The position numbers were made by a program, and so were the translations under genes. The notes under the pieces are model-generated. The model did not search any database. It saw only the letters and a list, made by a program, of their open reading frames with translations, and had not been told where the DNA came from. Shown here one piece after another: positions 23,550 to 36,567 of a stretch of DNA of 64,000 bases. Origin of the DNA: Symbiodinium natans (taxonomy: Eukaryota > Sar > Dinophyceae > Suessiales > Symbiodiniaceae); contig CAJNDS010002694.1 of assembly GCA_905221605.1 (NCBI GenBank), forward strand, positions 171,626-235,625. Direction: 5' to 3'. The first letter of the stretch is position 1; every line of letters begins with the position of its first letter.

Positions 23550-24057
23550 ATGGATGTTTTTGTGAGCTGGCTGCTTGTATTTGTATTTGTTGGACTGTCA
23601 TGCGCTTGCAAGTCCAATCTGTTCGCAGAAACTGCTCCCTACACTTGAACTGTCAAAATTAATTGTTTTCGTATGCCATTTTTGCGATCATTGTTCGCAT
23701 TGATAAATTTGTGGGCTGGTTGCCTGCATGTTTTGGGATTAACATGCGCTTGCAAGTCCAACCTGTTCGCAGAAACTACTCTCTACACTTGAACTGTCAA
23801 ACTTGTTTCGGTGTGTGCTTGTTTGTGATCAGTCTTTGGATTAACGTGCGCTTGCAAGTCCAATCTGTTCGCAGAAACTACTCCCTACACTTGCACTAAC
23901 ATGGTGGGCCGAACATGGAGACGACCTGGCATTGATTAATTTGCAAGGCTATATCCTCCAAACACGAGCACGACGAGGACCAAACTTTAATATGCTACAG
24001 CTTTGCTGTGCAAGAGCAAGCTTTTCAAGCACGGCGTCTCCAGTCTGTCAAAATTGC
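23550..24057 (+). repeat. 135-bp satellite block, copy 1, with shared tail
   Basis: Three partial-to-full monomers with GTTCGCATTGAT, GCGCTTGCAAGTCCAA, CTGTTCGCAGAAACT and ACACTTGAACTGTCAA. They are followed by a 157-bp tail (23901-24057) starting ATGGTGGGCCGAACATGG that recurs at 26450-26607. Short frames through it are not conserved in phase with 135 bp. Confidence 0.85.
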
Positions 24058-24375
24058 CACACCCTCAGCGCCGGGCAAAGACCATTGGGACGGCCGTTGG
24101 TCACGGTTTGGCACAAAGGGCCAACGCCGCACAAGCTCGGTGTTCAAACCAGTAGGAGACGGGAACGACTTGCTCATGAAGAATAGTTTTGCACTAAAGA
24201 CCGAGCAACATCTAAATGCTTGCGCAAGACCCAGCAATAGGGCCCTGAGAAGGGGTGTAAGGCAGACTGCCAGGCTTGTGGCGGCCGCGACGTTGCCAAT
24301 TAACTTTCTGGCGTCGTCAGACTCACTGAGACCCCGAAAACAAAGTTGCTGTGCGTCGTAGCCGTGACATCTCAA

Positions 24376-24516
24376 TCAGTCTTCAGGGCGCAGCCATGTC
24401 TTCCTTCCGTAGTGGTAGAAAACCGTGGACGTGGCAATTGTAGCGACGGTACCAGAAAAGCTGAACTTGCCACGGTCGCTTGCCTGGCTCACGTCGGCGA
24501 CCAAGTCGCGGAGATC
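24376..24516 (-). CDS. Candidate terminal exon of an island gene
   Basis: Acceptor CACGCACAG|G, then 46 codons and TGA, phase 0: starts DLRDLVADVSQASDRGKFSF, continues SGTVATIATSTVFYHYG and ends RKTWLRPED. Composition is that of an ordinary protein. I do not recognise the family. It would be the C-terminus of a minus-strand gene whose other exons lie at 24582-27270. Confidence 0.5.
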   Translation of the reverse strand, partial: DLRDLVADVSQASDRGKFSFSGTVATIATSTVFYHYGRKTWLRPED

Positions 24517-24581
24517 CTGTGCGTGGGCGGGGCGACAACCCGAACATACAATCACACTTAACTTTACCAGTCCTTGACTCC

Positions 24582-24735
24582 AGCCAGCCTGCATCACAGA
24601 GAAACAGTCTTGAGCAATTGGGCGGGTCTGCGAGGGCCGCGGCCCGTGGAAGTCTATGGCGGTCTGACTGTCCTCCAGCCTCTTGGCTTTCACAACTTTT
24701 GCAAAGGCCTTTGCAAAAGCTTTGTGGCACCGGGA
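24582..24735 (-). CDS. Possible exon of the island gene
   Basis: Open minus frame reading KAFAKAFAKVVKAKRLEDSQ then TAIDFHGPRPSQTRPIAQD. The first part is a short direct repeat (CTTTTGCAAAGGC). Exact splice sites are not clear. Confidence 0.3.
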
Positions 24736-24791
24736 GCTTCTCGTAGTGACACCGCCTGAAGAGTCCTGCTCCCTGGATGCCTCTCCTTCCT

Positions 24792-24831
24792 CCTCCTCCT
24801 CCTCCTCCTCCTCCTCCTCCTCCTCCAACAA
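24792..24831. repeat. (TCC)n microsatellite
   Basis: About 13 TCC triplets. On minus it would give poly-Glu in a longer frame, on plus poly-Pro or poly-Ser. Treated as a repeat. Confidence 0.85.
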
Positions 24832-24880
24832 TGGGCTCGACTCATCCTCGGGCCCCAGGGAGGCGTTCAAGCTTCCAGAC

Positions 24881-24928
24881 CTCCTCCGCCTCCTTTTTCA
24901 AGGCCTCAGAGCTGTCTGCGCTGGACAA
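24881..24928 (-). CDS. Candidate 48-nt exon of the island gene
   Basis: Reads LSSADSSEALKKEAEE, phase 0 both ends, acceptor CTCGCAG, donor GTCTGG. Confidence 0.45.
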
Positions 24929-25771
24929 CTGCGAGACGAAGAAAAAAAGCGCGTGGCCTGGAAGTGCACAGGGGCCATGTGTCCAGGAGCGTACAATGCC
25001 GAGATCTTCCAGGGGACAACCTCAGAACGGCCAGCAACTGCAAGCAACAATGATTCAGCTATTGCTTCAAAGTAGTGTTCTGAATGCAGACAAGGAGCAT
25101 CAGGCCCAGCGCGGGTCTAAGGTCTTGCTGTGAGCTTAGAGTGTGGAGTTTAGGGTTTAGGGCTTGTTAGGTTTCCGGTTCGGAGTTTCCTTAACCCTAA
25201 ACCCTTAACCCTTGGGTTTTTGGGTTCACCTCCAGATTCATCCGAGTTTTTAGACGATACAGGCTTTGGGAGGGTTTAGGGTTGAGTGTGTGGGAGGGCT
25301 TAGGGTTTTAGGGTTTAGGGCTTAGGGAGGGTTGAAAATCTAAACCCCGAAACACTAACCCTAAAACCCCAAAACGCAAAAACTAAAACCACCCCCCAAA
25401 ACCCTAATCCCTAAACCCTTAAACCCTAGAACCCTAACCCTAAACCCTCTAGAACCCTAGGGCTTCGGGTTTTGGGGTATACGTCTGGGGCTTTTCGGCC
25501 TTTCCTCCTTACCCCTTAAACCCCAAATCAACTGCTTCGAAGATTTAGCACCCCTTCCACGACCCCAGATCCTTCACCGTAGGGAAAGGGGGGAATAGGA
25601 TGCCATGTGGCCCCCGCGCTAAAGCGGAAGGTGGCCTCACCAGGATGCGAAGTCCTCCAGACCACCAATTATTATTAAGTAAATTAATTCCTTAAGCAGC
25701 GTGGCGCCATCTCCACATTTTCACCCTATGAAGTTAATTGAATGAATTTAACTCATTTAATTTATTTAATT

Positions 25772-26607
25772 AGGCAAGGCGGGACGCAAAATAGACCCGA
25801 AAGGGCTCTCTCACATGAGGCTCATACCGCTAGGGTTCTTTTCTTAGTTTCCATGTGCAGTACTAAACAGCAAAACAATACTTATTGTTTATATTCGTCC
25901 TTAAGCTGAAACATACGCGTCAGAAGCTTCAGGACGTGCTAAGATTTGTATACGAAGAATGTTCGCATTGATGTGCTTGTGAGCTGGTGGCCGGTATGTT
26001 TTGGATTAACATGTGCATGCAAGTACAATCTGTTCGCAGAAACTGATCCCTACACTAGAACTGTCAGAATTGTTTTTTGGTGTGTGTTTTTTGTGACCAT
26101 TGTTCGCATGGATGTTTTTGTGAGCTGGCTGCTTGTATTTGTATTTGTTGGACTGTCATGCGCTTGCAAGTCCAATCTGTTCGCAGAAACTGCTCCCTAC
26201 ACTTGAACTGTCAATTTTTTTCGTATGCCTTTTTGTGATCATTGTTCGCATTGATAAATTTGTGGGCTGGTTGCCTGCATTTTTTGGGATTAACATGCGC
26301 TTGCAAGTCCAACCTGTTCGCAGAAACTACTCTCTACACTTGAACTGTCAAACTTGTTTCGGTGTGTGCTTGTTTGTGATCAGTCTTTGGATTAACGCGC
26401 GCTTGCAAGTCCAATCTGTTCGCAGAAACTACTCCCTACACTTGCACTAACATGGTGGGCCGAACATGGAGACGACCTGGCATTGATTAATTTGCAAGGC
26501 TATATCCTCCAAACACGAGCACGACGAGGACCAAACTTTAATATGCTACAGCTTTGCTGTGCAAGAGCAAGCTTTTCAAGCACGGCGTCTCCAGTCTGTC
26601 AAAATTG
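25772..26607 (+). repeat. Satellite element, copy 2, with leader and tail
   Basis: Leader with CATGAGGCTCATAC, CCATGTGCAGTAC and CGTCCTTAAGC, then about four 135-bp monomers (25950-26445), then the 157-bp tail matching 23901-24057. The leader and monomers recur inverted at 37790-38345. Confidence 0.85.
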
Positions 26608-26739
26608 CCTCAATTAAAGTATTTTACCCTAATTCACAATACGGATCCTTAGTATAAGTTAGGGTATATTCACTGAATAAGGGATTTTGGAAGATCTGGG
26701 TTGCGTTGCAACGCAAGGCCCAGACCCCTGCGGGCGCCA

Positions 26740-26830
26740 AAACGCGCGAGGCCGTGACCTTGCTGTTTTTTGCGTATGTACGCAATCTTGCAGACAAGAC
26801 AGCCATGATCAAGATGAGTTCTTCCAACTG
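26740..26830 (-). CDS. Possible exon of the island gene
   Basis: Minus frame QLEELILIMAVLSARLRTYA then KNSK, acceptor GCACAAG|G and donor GTCACGG. Another minus frame is also open, so the reading is tentative. Confidence 0.35.
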
Positions 26831-27139
26831 CCTTGTGCTTTCGTGATGGGATGCAAGCGCAGCACCTGCACAGTCTTGTCGCGCTGAAAGGTTTCTCCGT
26901 GGAGAGCATTTGTCGGAAAAGCTCCAAACTGAACGATCCACCTTGACAGCCCGGAGGGCTCGGCGCCAGCAAGAAGATGTGGAACAGCGTCGGGCCAGCA
27001 AGTATGCGACGAAAAGGTGGTACACAAGGGTGCGACTGTCTTCATTTCCGCCACTTCTTTCGAGGCGGCGAAAAAGCAGCAGGAGGCAACCGTTTACTGC
27101 CCAAGCTTTCTTTGGCTTCAGCGCGGCTGCCATCGTCAG

Positions 27140-27274
27140 CTTCTGCAGCTGCGTGGTTTCGCGCTGAAGCGCTGATCCAGAGCCGAAGGTTTCAAGCCCG
27201 AGTCTAGCATGCTCAGCCAGCGATTTCGATTTGCGTTTCCCATCGTCACCCAGGGACTTGCACTTGCCCACCAT
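27140..27274 (-). CDS. Possible 5' exon of the island gene
   Basis: Minus frame with a plausible start: MVGKCKSLGDDGKRKSKSLA then EHARLGLETFGSGSALQ. Lys/Ser-rich near the start. A second minus frame further in reads AAEADDGSRAEAKESLGSKR and ends SPPRKKWRK, so exon limits are uncertain. Confidence 0.35.
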
Positions 27275-28170
27275 GGTCTGAGACGTATGCCCCTGAAAGC
27301 GTCAACCCTAAACCCTACACAAGCTGCATGCCTGGTAGCTGCACATCCCGCATTAAAAGCACCGATTCTGCAATCGTGGCTCGGAGCCTCGGAGCACACA
27401 GCTGAGCAGTCAACCCACTTGCCCGACGCTCCCTATTTGAGTGCACATTCCAGCCCTTCAGCCCTTGAATAAGACACCTCCGCAAAATATCTTGGTAAAC
27501 CCAGCCCTCAATCCTCAACCCTATATAAACCCTAAACGCTCAGGACGGGCCTAAACCCTTAACCCTAAAACCTAAATCCTTAAAACCCTGAAGTATCCTA
27601 AACCCTAAGCCTAAGCCCGAAACCCTAAACCCCGAACCCAAAAATCCTAAAGTATCCTAAACCCAAAGCCCGAAACCCTAAACCCTCAATCCTAAACCCA
27701 AAAACCCTAACCCCCGCAAAAAAACCCGCAGTAATCAGGGGTGCCTCCAATATTTCGCAGGATAAAAAACCGCAGCAAACCTGCAGAAGGCCGGCGCGAC
27801 CCTGCAGTAGTCGGGGGGGGGGGGGGGGGGGGCGGGGCGGCCCAAACATGTAAGCCGCAAGCCCGTCAATTTTTTCGCGTCTTGCCTCAAACCCTAAAAC
27901 ACCCCCAACGGCTTTAGTTCTATTTAGGGTTTTGTGGGTTAGGGCTCTTCAACCCTAAACACAACAGCCCTAAAACAGGTTCAAGGATCACAACGGCCGG
28001 GAACGAACCAGGAACTAGATTTAAGGTTTTAAGGGATTTGGGGTTTAGGGTTTAGGGGTGTTTTCCCGGGCCCTAGATTCTCGGAAATACCGAAACAAAC
28101 GAGGGAGGGAGATCAAGGGAGCCTACGGTTTTAAGACAAGGGGGTCCTAGGTTCAGAACTGAAGATCTGA

Positions 28171-28176
28171 GAGAGG

Positions 28177-28254
<78 letters not shown>
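28171..28254. repeat. (GA)n microsatellite
   Basis: About 40 GA dinucleotides. The 61-codon minus frame here is a (TC)n artefact. Confidence 0.95.
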
Positions 28255-28256
<2 letters not shown>

Positions 28257-28427
28257 AAGAAATACAGAAACGCTTCGAGCGAGTGAGGAACCGAGCCTTC
28301 CCCGCCTTGAGGCTATAGGTTTCGGAGACAGGGACCAGAAAACATGCTAGGACAGGCGTTCGAAGAAGGCCCTATCCAGGAACCCGGCGAGAGAACGAGC
28401 AAGAAGTGCCCAATAATTTCCTCAGGC

Positions 28428-28490
28428 CTGTTGCGCGGCGATGCTCTGCTCCTGGTGGCGGGCCACTCTGACATCGGAAGGGGCTGCCGT
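28428..28490 (-). CDS. Candidate exon, 63 nt
   Basis: 21 codons: TAAPSDVRVARHQEQSIAAQ and Q. Acceptor TCGATAAG, donor GCCTGA (GC type). The overlapping 110-codon plus frame (GLLRGDALLLVAGHSDIG) is the alternative reading. Confidence 0.4.
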
Positions 28491-28789
28491 CTTATCGAGA
28501 TCAAGGGTGCCCTTCTTGGTTCGAAGGGGGCTATGGAACCTAAAGCCTGGAAAGAGGGAATAAGGGCCTACTCTGGGCCCAAGCGCCTCTCCCCGACCCC
28601 GATTTTGGGTGTCGGCACACTCACTTTTGAACGCAGTATGGCCCTCAGAGACATGACATTCCAGCGTATGGATTGAACCTCCGTGGAACCTGTGCCCCTT
28701 AACCCTGAAATCCCAAGCCCCAAACCCTAAACCCCTGAATCGACCCTAAACCCCACAAACCCACAAACCCCCAAACCCCCTAAACCCTA

Positions 28790-28852
28790 AACCCTAAACC
28801 CTAAACCCTAAACCCTAAACCCTAAACCCTAAACCCTAAACCCTAAACCCTA
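28790..28852 (-). repeat. CCCTAAA array
   Basis: Nine CCCTAAA units left of the exon at 28865-28917. Confidence 0.95.
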
Positions 28853-28864
28853 CACACCCTAAAC

Positions 28865-28917
28865 CGCAATCCGAAGCAGCCGCCAAGCCGCAGTCTGCGC
28901 CATCTCTGCCCGAGCAG
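28865..28917 (-). CDS. Candidate exon, 53 nt
   Basis: Reads ARAEMAQTAAWRLLRIA. Acceptor CCTGCAG, donor GTTTAGGG from the flanking repeat. Confidence 0.55.
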
Positions 28918-29235
28918 CTGCAGGGTCTAGGGTTTAGGGTTTAGGGCTGACTGACACAACTTGGGGGCCTGGAGAGCTTGTAGTTTTTAGTAGAACTTGT
29001 ATTCTTTACAGGGGGGTTTGCAGAGTTTTTGGGAGGTTCGTATACGGGGGTGATGGACCCTGCTGTCGGTACGCTACCAGTAACATATGATGGCCGAGGC
29101 AATTTTATCAGCAGAAACTCCGAAACAAGACTGACAAGTCACATCAACCTCTCATAGTCCCTGGTCCCATGTCCCAATTCCAATCGATGGAAAATGCTTT
29201 CAACAACATCCTGCAAAGCGCAAGGGCTGAGGGGC

Positions 29236-29287
29236 CTTCCTCTTCGGGCGCTTCGCGCGCGGCGTTCGGCTCTTCCTGCAGCTCTTC
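29236..29287 (-). CDS. Candidate exon, 52 nt
   Basis: Reads EELQEEPNAAREAPEEE. Acceptor GGCGCAG|G, donor GCCCCT (GC type). 29390-29660 to the right is open on plus (MALYRNLQGLLFFRR) without recognisable family or clear splice sites. Confidence 0.55.
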
Positions 29288-29679
29288 CTGCGCCGATGCA
29301 AGGGTTTATAGAGTCAAAGTTTAAAAAGTCCCTAAACCCTTAAACCCTGCACCCATACACCCTAAACCCCCCTACGGGTTCAGTTGCGGGGGTGGCTTTG
29401 TATCGCAATTTACAGGGTTTGTTGTTTTTTAGGCGGGGAAAAATAATTGGTGAGAGTATGTTTTTTTCGAGATATTGGTTCAGAGGGTTCGTCCAGAGAA
29501 TCGCAGGACCAGGTTTCTTTAGAAGAGCTTTAAAGTCATGCATCAGAAATTGGTTCAGAGGCTTACAGCGCGTCCTCTTCCAGAACGTCAAACATCTTGG
29601 CGCAGCATGTTGTATAGAGAAGCAAAAACGCGGCAAAAACCGGTGTTTTGGGCATGGTTAGAGGAACATGGTCCTACCC

Positions 29680-29755
29680 CCACCCCCCCGCCCCCCACCC
29701 CCCCCACCCCCCTCACCCCCCCCACCCCCCCCCACCCCTCCCCACCCCCCCAAAC
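29680..29755. repeat. C-rich tract
   Basis: Runs of CCCCCCACCCC. Frames on both strands here are low complexity. 29756-30500 holds A-rich and CCCTAAA-like sequence; a minus frame at 30325-30531 reads QASHASRASQGSQASRG, probably a repeat of short units. Confidence 0.8.
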
Positions 29756-30536
29756 CCACACGCGAGAACGCTGAAAAGCGCAAACGGAGACAACAAAAAA
29801 CGACGAAAAAAGCAATAAACAAAAGTGTCGATTAGCCCACGCAGGCCATGCTTTTCGACACATGCACACACGCAGGCCACAAAACACGCGCAACCCCCAA
29901 AAAAAACAAGAAAAAAAAACGCGCCAAAAAAGAAAGCGTGAACAGAAGAGCCGATTCCATGTCAAAAAACATATGGACATGAAAAACGATACGAAAACCA
30001 ACAAATAGCGATGTTTTCAGCATACGCTGAAGCGACAGCTGATGGCGTACAGGTGACTCGGCGGCATTTTGACCCCAAAAACCACCCCCGCAAGTGAACC
30101 CCCAAATAACCGTTTAGCTAAACCCCAAACCCTACTAAAAAAATCCTAAACCTCAACCCTGAGAAACCCCAAAAAAAAAAACCCTTCGAGCTAAATCCCT
30201 TAACGCCCCCAATCCCTGAACCCCTAAAACCCCAAACCCTGAGCCTAAACCCCAACGCCCCCCAAGCCCTGACATTCCCCCCCCCAAACAAGAAGCCCCT
30301 TAACCCCACGCGCTCCTTCAACGCCTAAAAACCGCTAAACTGTATGCCGGTAGGCCAGCTAGGCTCAGCGAATCCTGCAAACGAGCCTCTGCTCGCTCTC
30401 CCGTAACGCACAGCGCGAAACCTCTGAAAAAGGCTGTACCGTTCGCCACCGAGGCCTCGCGACGCCTGCGAGCCCTGCGACGCCCTTGAGGCGTGCGACG
30501 CCTGCGGCGGACCGAGTACAACGTCCTCCATGGCTT

Positions 30537-32720
<2,184 letters not shown>

Positions 32721-32724
32721 GTGC

Positions 32725-32780
32725 TCAGCGAAACTCTGCAGTGTCCAGATCGCACTTTCTCTATTCTCTGATGTCTTCTG
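32725..32780 (+). repeat. Dispersed repeat, copy 1
   Basis: A stretch starting CTCAGCGAAACTCTGCAG and ending CTCTGATGTCTTCTG recurs as its reverse complement at 37621-37676. Confidence 0.85.
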
Positions 32781-32860
32781 TCGAATCCCTCCACACATCC
32801 AAACCATCCCGACCCTTTCCCTGGAGCTCCATGGTGACAGATATTTTTCTAAATAGTCTC

Positions 32861-32910
32861 TTGGAAAGCGCAACCCAAACCTCGCCGAGGCATACAAGGA
32901 GGAGCTCTAC
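32861..32910 (+). CDS. Possible plus-strand exon split by a family A element
   Basis: After AAATAG the plus frame reads GKRNPNLAEAYKEELY. A family A element (32907-33063) follows, and the frame then continues WSMPWRICL. The minus strand is also open across the same join, so strand is undecided. Confidence 0.25.
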
Positions 32911-33063
32911 TTGAAGGTTCATGGTACTTACTAACCACTTATAAACTGTACTTATAACCCTACTTATACGTGGGATAACCCCTATAAGGCCCTTTAGGGG
33001 TATTATAAGTAGGGTTATAAGTACAGTTATAATCGGTTAGTAAGTACCATGGAACCTCCAAGT
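32907..33063. mobile_element. Family A short inverted-repeat element
   Basis: CTACTTGAAGGTTCATGGTA at the left, complement ACCATGGAACCTCCAAGTA at the right, near-perfect palindrome around GCCCTTTAGGGG. About 94% like the copy at 61662-61818 by eye. Confidence 0.85.
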
Positions 33064-33099
33064 ACTGGTCGATGCCGTGGAGGATATGTCTCACAAATA

Positions 33100-35050
33100 A
33101 GCCCTAAACTTCAAGAGTAAACCCTACAACTGTGGACTTTCAATTTTAAACTTGAAGTCTCGAACGTTGCGTCCTACATCTTGTCCCATGTATTCCTAAC
33201 ATCGATCCTCAAGTAAAGCTTAGAAGCCTATGTTAAACATCTCACTTCGCAGGACAAATCAGAGACGTTGGCGATATTGGCGCGGATACTGAGCCCGTGG
33301 CTAGTTGTTTTGATTTTCGTGTGCTCCCGACGTTATGTCAAGTTGTAGAATGGTGGTTTGGGGTTAGTACGGCTTTGGGGGATGTAGTTGAAATTGTTCA
33401 GGTCGAGTTGTAGAATGGTGCTCTGGGGTATAGTACGGCTTCGGGTGATGTGCAAGCGTATAGATCTAGCAGATTTTTTCCATTGTAGTGTTATGTGTTA
33501 GCTTTGTGGGCAGTCGTGGGGCTCACCGCTTCTCATCCGCTTGATGTCTCAAGAGCCAACCAAATCTTGGTCAGCTTGCTCTACACGCTGGTCGGCCGGA
33601 TGCCGACGCGGATTTTTCCTCAGCCCCCATTCAATCACCGTGGCCGAGGCCAAAGAAAGAGCTATCAGGCGGAGGGGGAAGCGGTGTGGCCGGCTTCCTG
33701 TGCCTACCCCTCTGCCTGTCCGGGTGCTGATTGAAATGCCCTAACCCGTGTAACTGTGAATCATGTAAGGCTGTTCCGGCTTCGAAGACATGCCCAGTCT
33801 GTTGCCGTTGCATTCGGAACTACAGCGCATGGTCCATTCCACCTAGGTGAGAGGGCAGAGCTGAAAGCCGACGGTGGTCGCCTTCGAGGGGTGATGGTGT
33901 GCTCCATTCTTCGACGGGCACACCGTGGTCGCACACCACAGTGGAATCGAGAGGTCTGTTAAGGATTCGATACGAACCGTCGGACCTTTCGGCACTGCTA
34001 TGGAAACGGGAGGGAAAAAAGCAAGACTTGCATTTGCATGCATCGGGGTACGTGTGAGTTCTGGTTGTCAACAGCACGCTACAACTTCAGATCCCAAGAC
34101 GAACAAACAAGACAGAAGTGTCACACAACGAACGAGAAAGAGCTATGTGAAGGTCATTGAGATTGCGACCGGAGCTGTCGAGAGCTGTCGTTTGGGGAGC
34201 ATGATGCTTTTCCTCGATGATGCTTTTCCTCGATGCAGACTCCAGTCTAAGCAGAAACAATGTGCCTATGTTTCGCGAAGCACGATGGAACTACAGGATA
34301 AACCAGCATGATGGGATGAAGGGAGAGCTTAAAGGCTTAAATTAAAGTATGCCACTAGCGTGCCTCTGCCATTTTCTGAGGTGTACCGAGAGGAAAGAAG
34401 GACAAGACTCAGGTGGGGTGAAGAGCGCATGCAGATAAGCCACACCGCGGCTGGGGCGCATCTCGAAGATGCCATTCGGTTTTGCAGCGGCCCTGGAAGC
34501 GGTCGATCCCGTTCACTCATACTGCGCAGCTTGTGGCAAAGCTTGGTACAGACTTGCCGAGGCACAGCGCGCGTCGTCAATGGCCTGAGCAAAGCCGAAG
34601 TCCAGAAGAAGCTTAATTCTTGGCAGAAGCGGCAGAGGTCCGGGGACAGTGCGCAGGTAGTTCAAGTAAAATTTCTCCACAGTCTTGTCTTGGCAGGCGC
34701 AGCTGAAGGAAGTCCAGAACCTGGCGTGCGTCGTTCAGGCTACTCATACTATGTTCTCATGTGTTCTCCCTCCCCGCCAGAAGCAGAAGGCTGGACACTT
34801 TTGCAATATCCGCCCCCCCCCCCCCCCCCCAAGCGAGCGTCGTGAGCATCAGCAAGGCCCTTGGGCCAGGGGCCCTGGGAGAAACAAAGGGCTTATGATG
34901 CCCACCCCGGTGGGCATCATGAGTGTCAGCCGACCCACCCCAACCACAAGCCATGGGTGTCGATGATGCTCACTTTGAATGTGCCGCGGGACCCAAAAGG
35001 AGGGGTGTATTGCAACATTGTCGACGCGGCGGGGCGGGGGGTAGACTGCC
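33100..35050. other. Island nearly free of telomere-like repeats
   Basis: Ordinary-complexity sequence with several overlapping open frames. Plus 34330-34845 includes VNGLSKAEVQKKLNSWQKRQ. Minus at 34504-34735 includes LLLDFGFAQAIDDARCASAS and ARQVLDFLQLRLPRQD. A 16-bp direct repeat ATGATGCTTTTCCTCG lies at 34202-34233. No family recognised. Could be an inserted gene or pseudogene. Confidence 0.4.
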
Positions 35051-35160
35051 CTAGACCCCCGTAAACCGTAAACCCCAAATCCAAATCCCCCAAACCCGAA
35101 GATCCCTGAACCCCTAAACGCTCAAACCACTAGATCCTAAAGGCCAAAAGCCCTATAAAC

Positions 35161-35227
35161 CTTGCTTCAGCTTCTTCTCCCAGGCGCCGATCACCCAATG
35201 GGCGAGCTTCGGCACGAGCCCGGTTCC
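35161..35227 (-). CDS. Candidate exon, 67 nt
   Basis: Starts GTGLVPKLAHWVIGAWEKKL and ends KQ. Acceptor GGACCAG|G, donor GTTTATAGGG. Less acidic than the other exons; Trp-containing. Confidence 0.55.
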
Positions 35228-36015
35228 CTGGTCCGGGGTTTTAGGTTTAGGGGTTGGGGTTTAGGGTACGCATGGGCTCAGGGTTTGGTGGGTTTAGGGT
35301 TTGGGGTTTGGGTTTGAGGTTTAGGGGTTTAGAGGTTGGGGTTTAAGGCAGTTTAGGGCTTAGGTTTAGGGTCTTTGTGTAGGGCGTTCGGGTTTTGAGG
35401 TTCGGGGTTCACGCGCCATCAACTGGCTGCACATGTTGTAAACATCGACAGGCTTTGTCAGTGCCGCGTTTGCCCCACCGTTCGGGACTTGACTCTGAAC
35501 TTAGGGACGGCAGCGGGGTCTGGAGTTTTCGAGTTTTCCTATCCGTCACGCTTCTATTGGGCAATCTTGGGAAGATGGGCTTCCAGTAGTGGCCCTGAAG
35601 GGGGAAGCTTTCAGGTAAACACTGCGGAAAAGCGAAGGTGGATCAGTTTCGCCTTGAACACATGTCCCGAGGAGCAGCGAACCTGCTCAACGGTGGGCCG
35701 CAGCGGCCGCAGTGCAGACTGATGTTAGGCCCTGAGGCTCGAGATGTTCGAAGTCGTTGTGCGCAAGGTAGAAAGTATAGTCGCTCGCGCTCTCAGCCCC
35801 AGAGCCTCCCAGAACCTGTGAACATCTCGGGCCCTGGCAACCATGGAACCATGGTGCTGTTTCATGCGCGCGACAAGAGACACGATAGCCAGCAGCCCAA
35901 TGGTTAGAGCCCTTGACCCTTGACCCTGAACTTAGTTGTGAGCAAGCTTGCAAACTAAAGATGAGTCAGAAAGAGCCGGGCTCCTCCTAATCTGCACTCA
36001 GACATTTGTGGGTAG

Positions 36016-36258
36016 GATGAGATCATCAAGGCCCTAGCGTTCTCCAGGCCACACTATTCCAAAGGGGTCTACCTCACGACACAACTTCGTTGTGCCGGGC
36101 CGGCGAACCTGTACTGGCTGCGCTATCGCGTTGGCCGCTTCGAGTCTATCGCTGCCCAGAAGAGGAAACGCTGTCTCAATGCAGACTGGGCGCAGTGCAA
36201 ACGGTGTGAAGGAAAGGGGCCTCCCTGGGCCCTTATTCACTTTCGGGGGGGGGGGGGT
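36016..36258 (+). CDS. Candidate plus-strand exon with CxxC motif
   Basis: Acceptor TGGGTAG|G, then 79 open codons to TAG: starts DEIIKALAFSRPHYSKGVYL, continues TTQLRCAGPANLYWLRYR and RVGRFESIAAQKRKRCLNAD, then WAQCKRCEGKGPPW. CKRCEGKG resembles a zinc-binding CxxCxGxG knuckle. The G-tract at 36245-36257 blurs the end. Opposite strand to the exon series; family unknown. Confidence 0.45.
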
Positions 36259-36501
36259 TAGGTTCCCTTATAAACACGTTTAAGCCAAAAACGGTACCCG
36301 TTTTATTCCTAGGCTGCTCTTGGGCCTCTCGATGTCTAGGGGCGATCTAGGATGTACTTAAGGTGCCCACAATACCTATAATCCCGAAAAGGCAGCTGCA
36401 ATGCTTATGATGATTCTTCTATACAGTTCGGGGTTTAGGGTTTAGGGTTTAAGGTTGGGGGGGGATCTAAATCCTAAACCCTAAACCCTAAACCCACACA
36501 C

Positions 36502-36567
36502 CCCTCAAAGCGCAAGCCAGGCTCTGTCAGTCGGTGTTGCTGCTCAAGCCGGCGCCATCTCCCCAGT
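36502..36567 (-). CDS. Candidate exon, 66 nt
   Basis: Reads LGRWRRLEQQHRLTEPGLRF and E. Acceptor AGCGCAG, donor GTGTGTGG followed by TTTAGGG units. 36600-37610 holds arrays and no other supported exon. Confidence 0.5.

Noticed and set aside
24376-24870. Single 164-codon minus frame with a poly-Glu run
   Set aside because: The poly-Glu part is a (TCC)n microsatellite, and splice sites divide the frame. Only the last 47 codons are kept as an exon.
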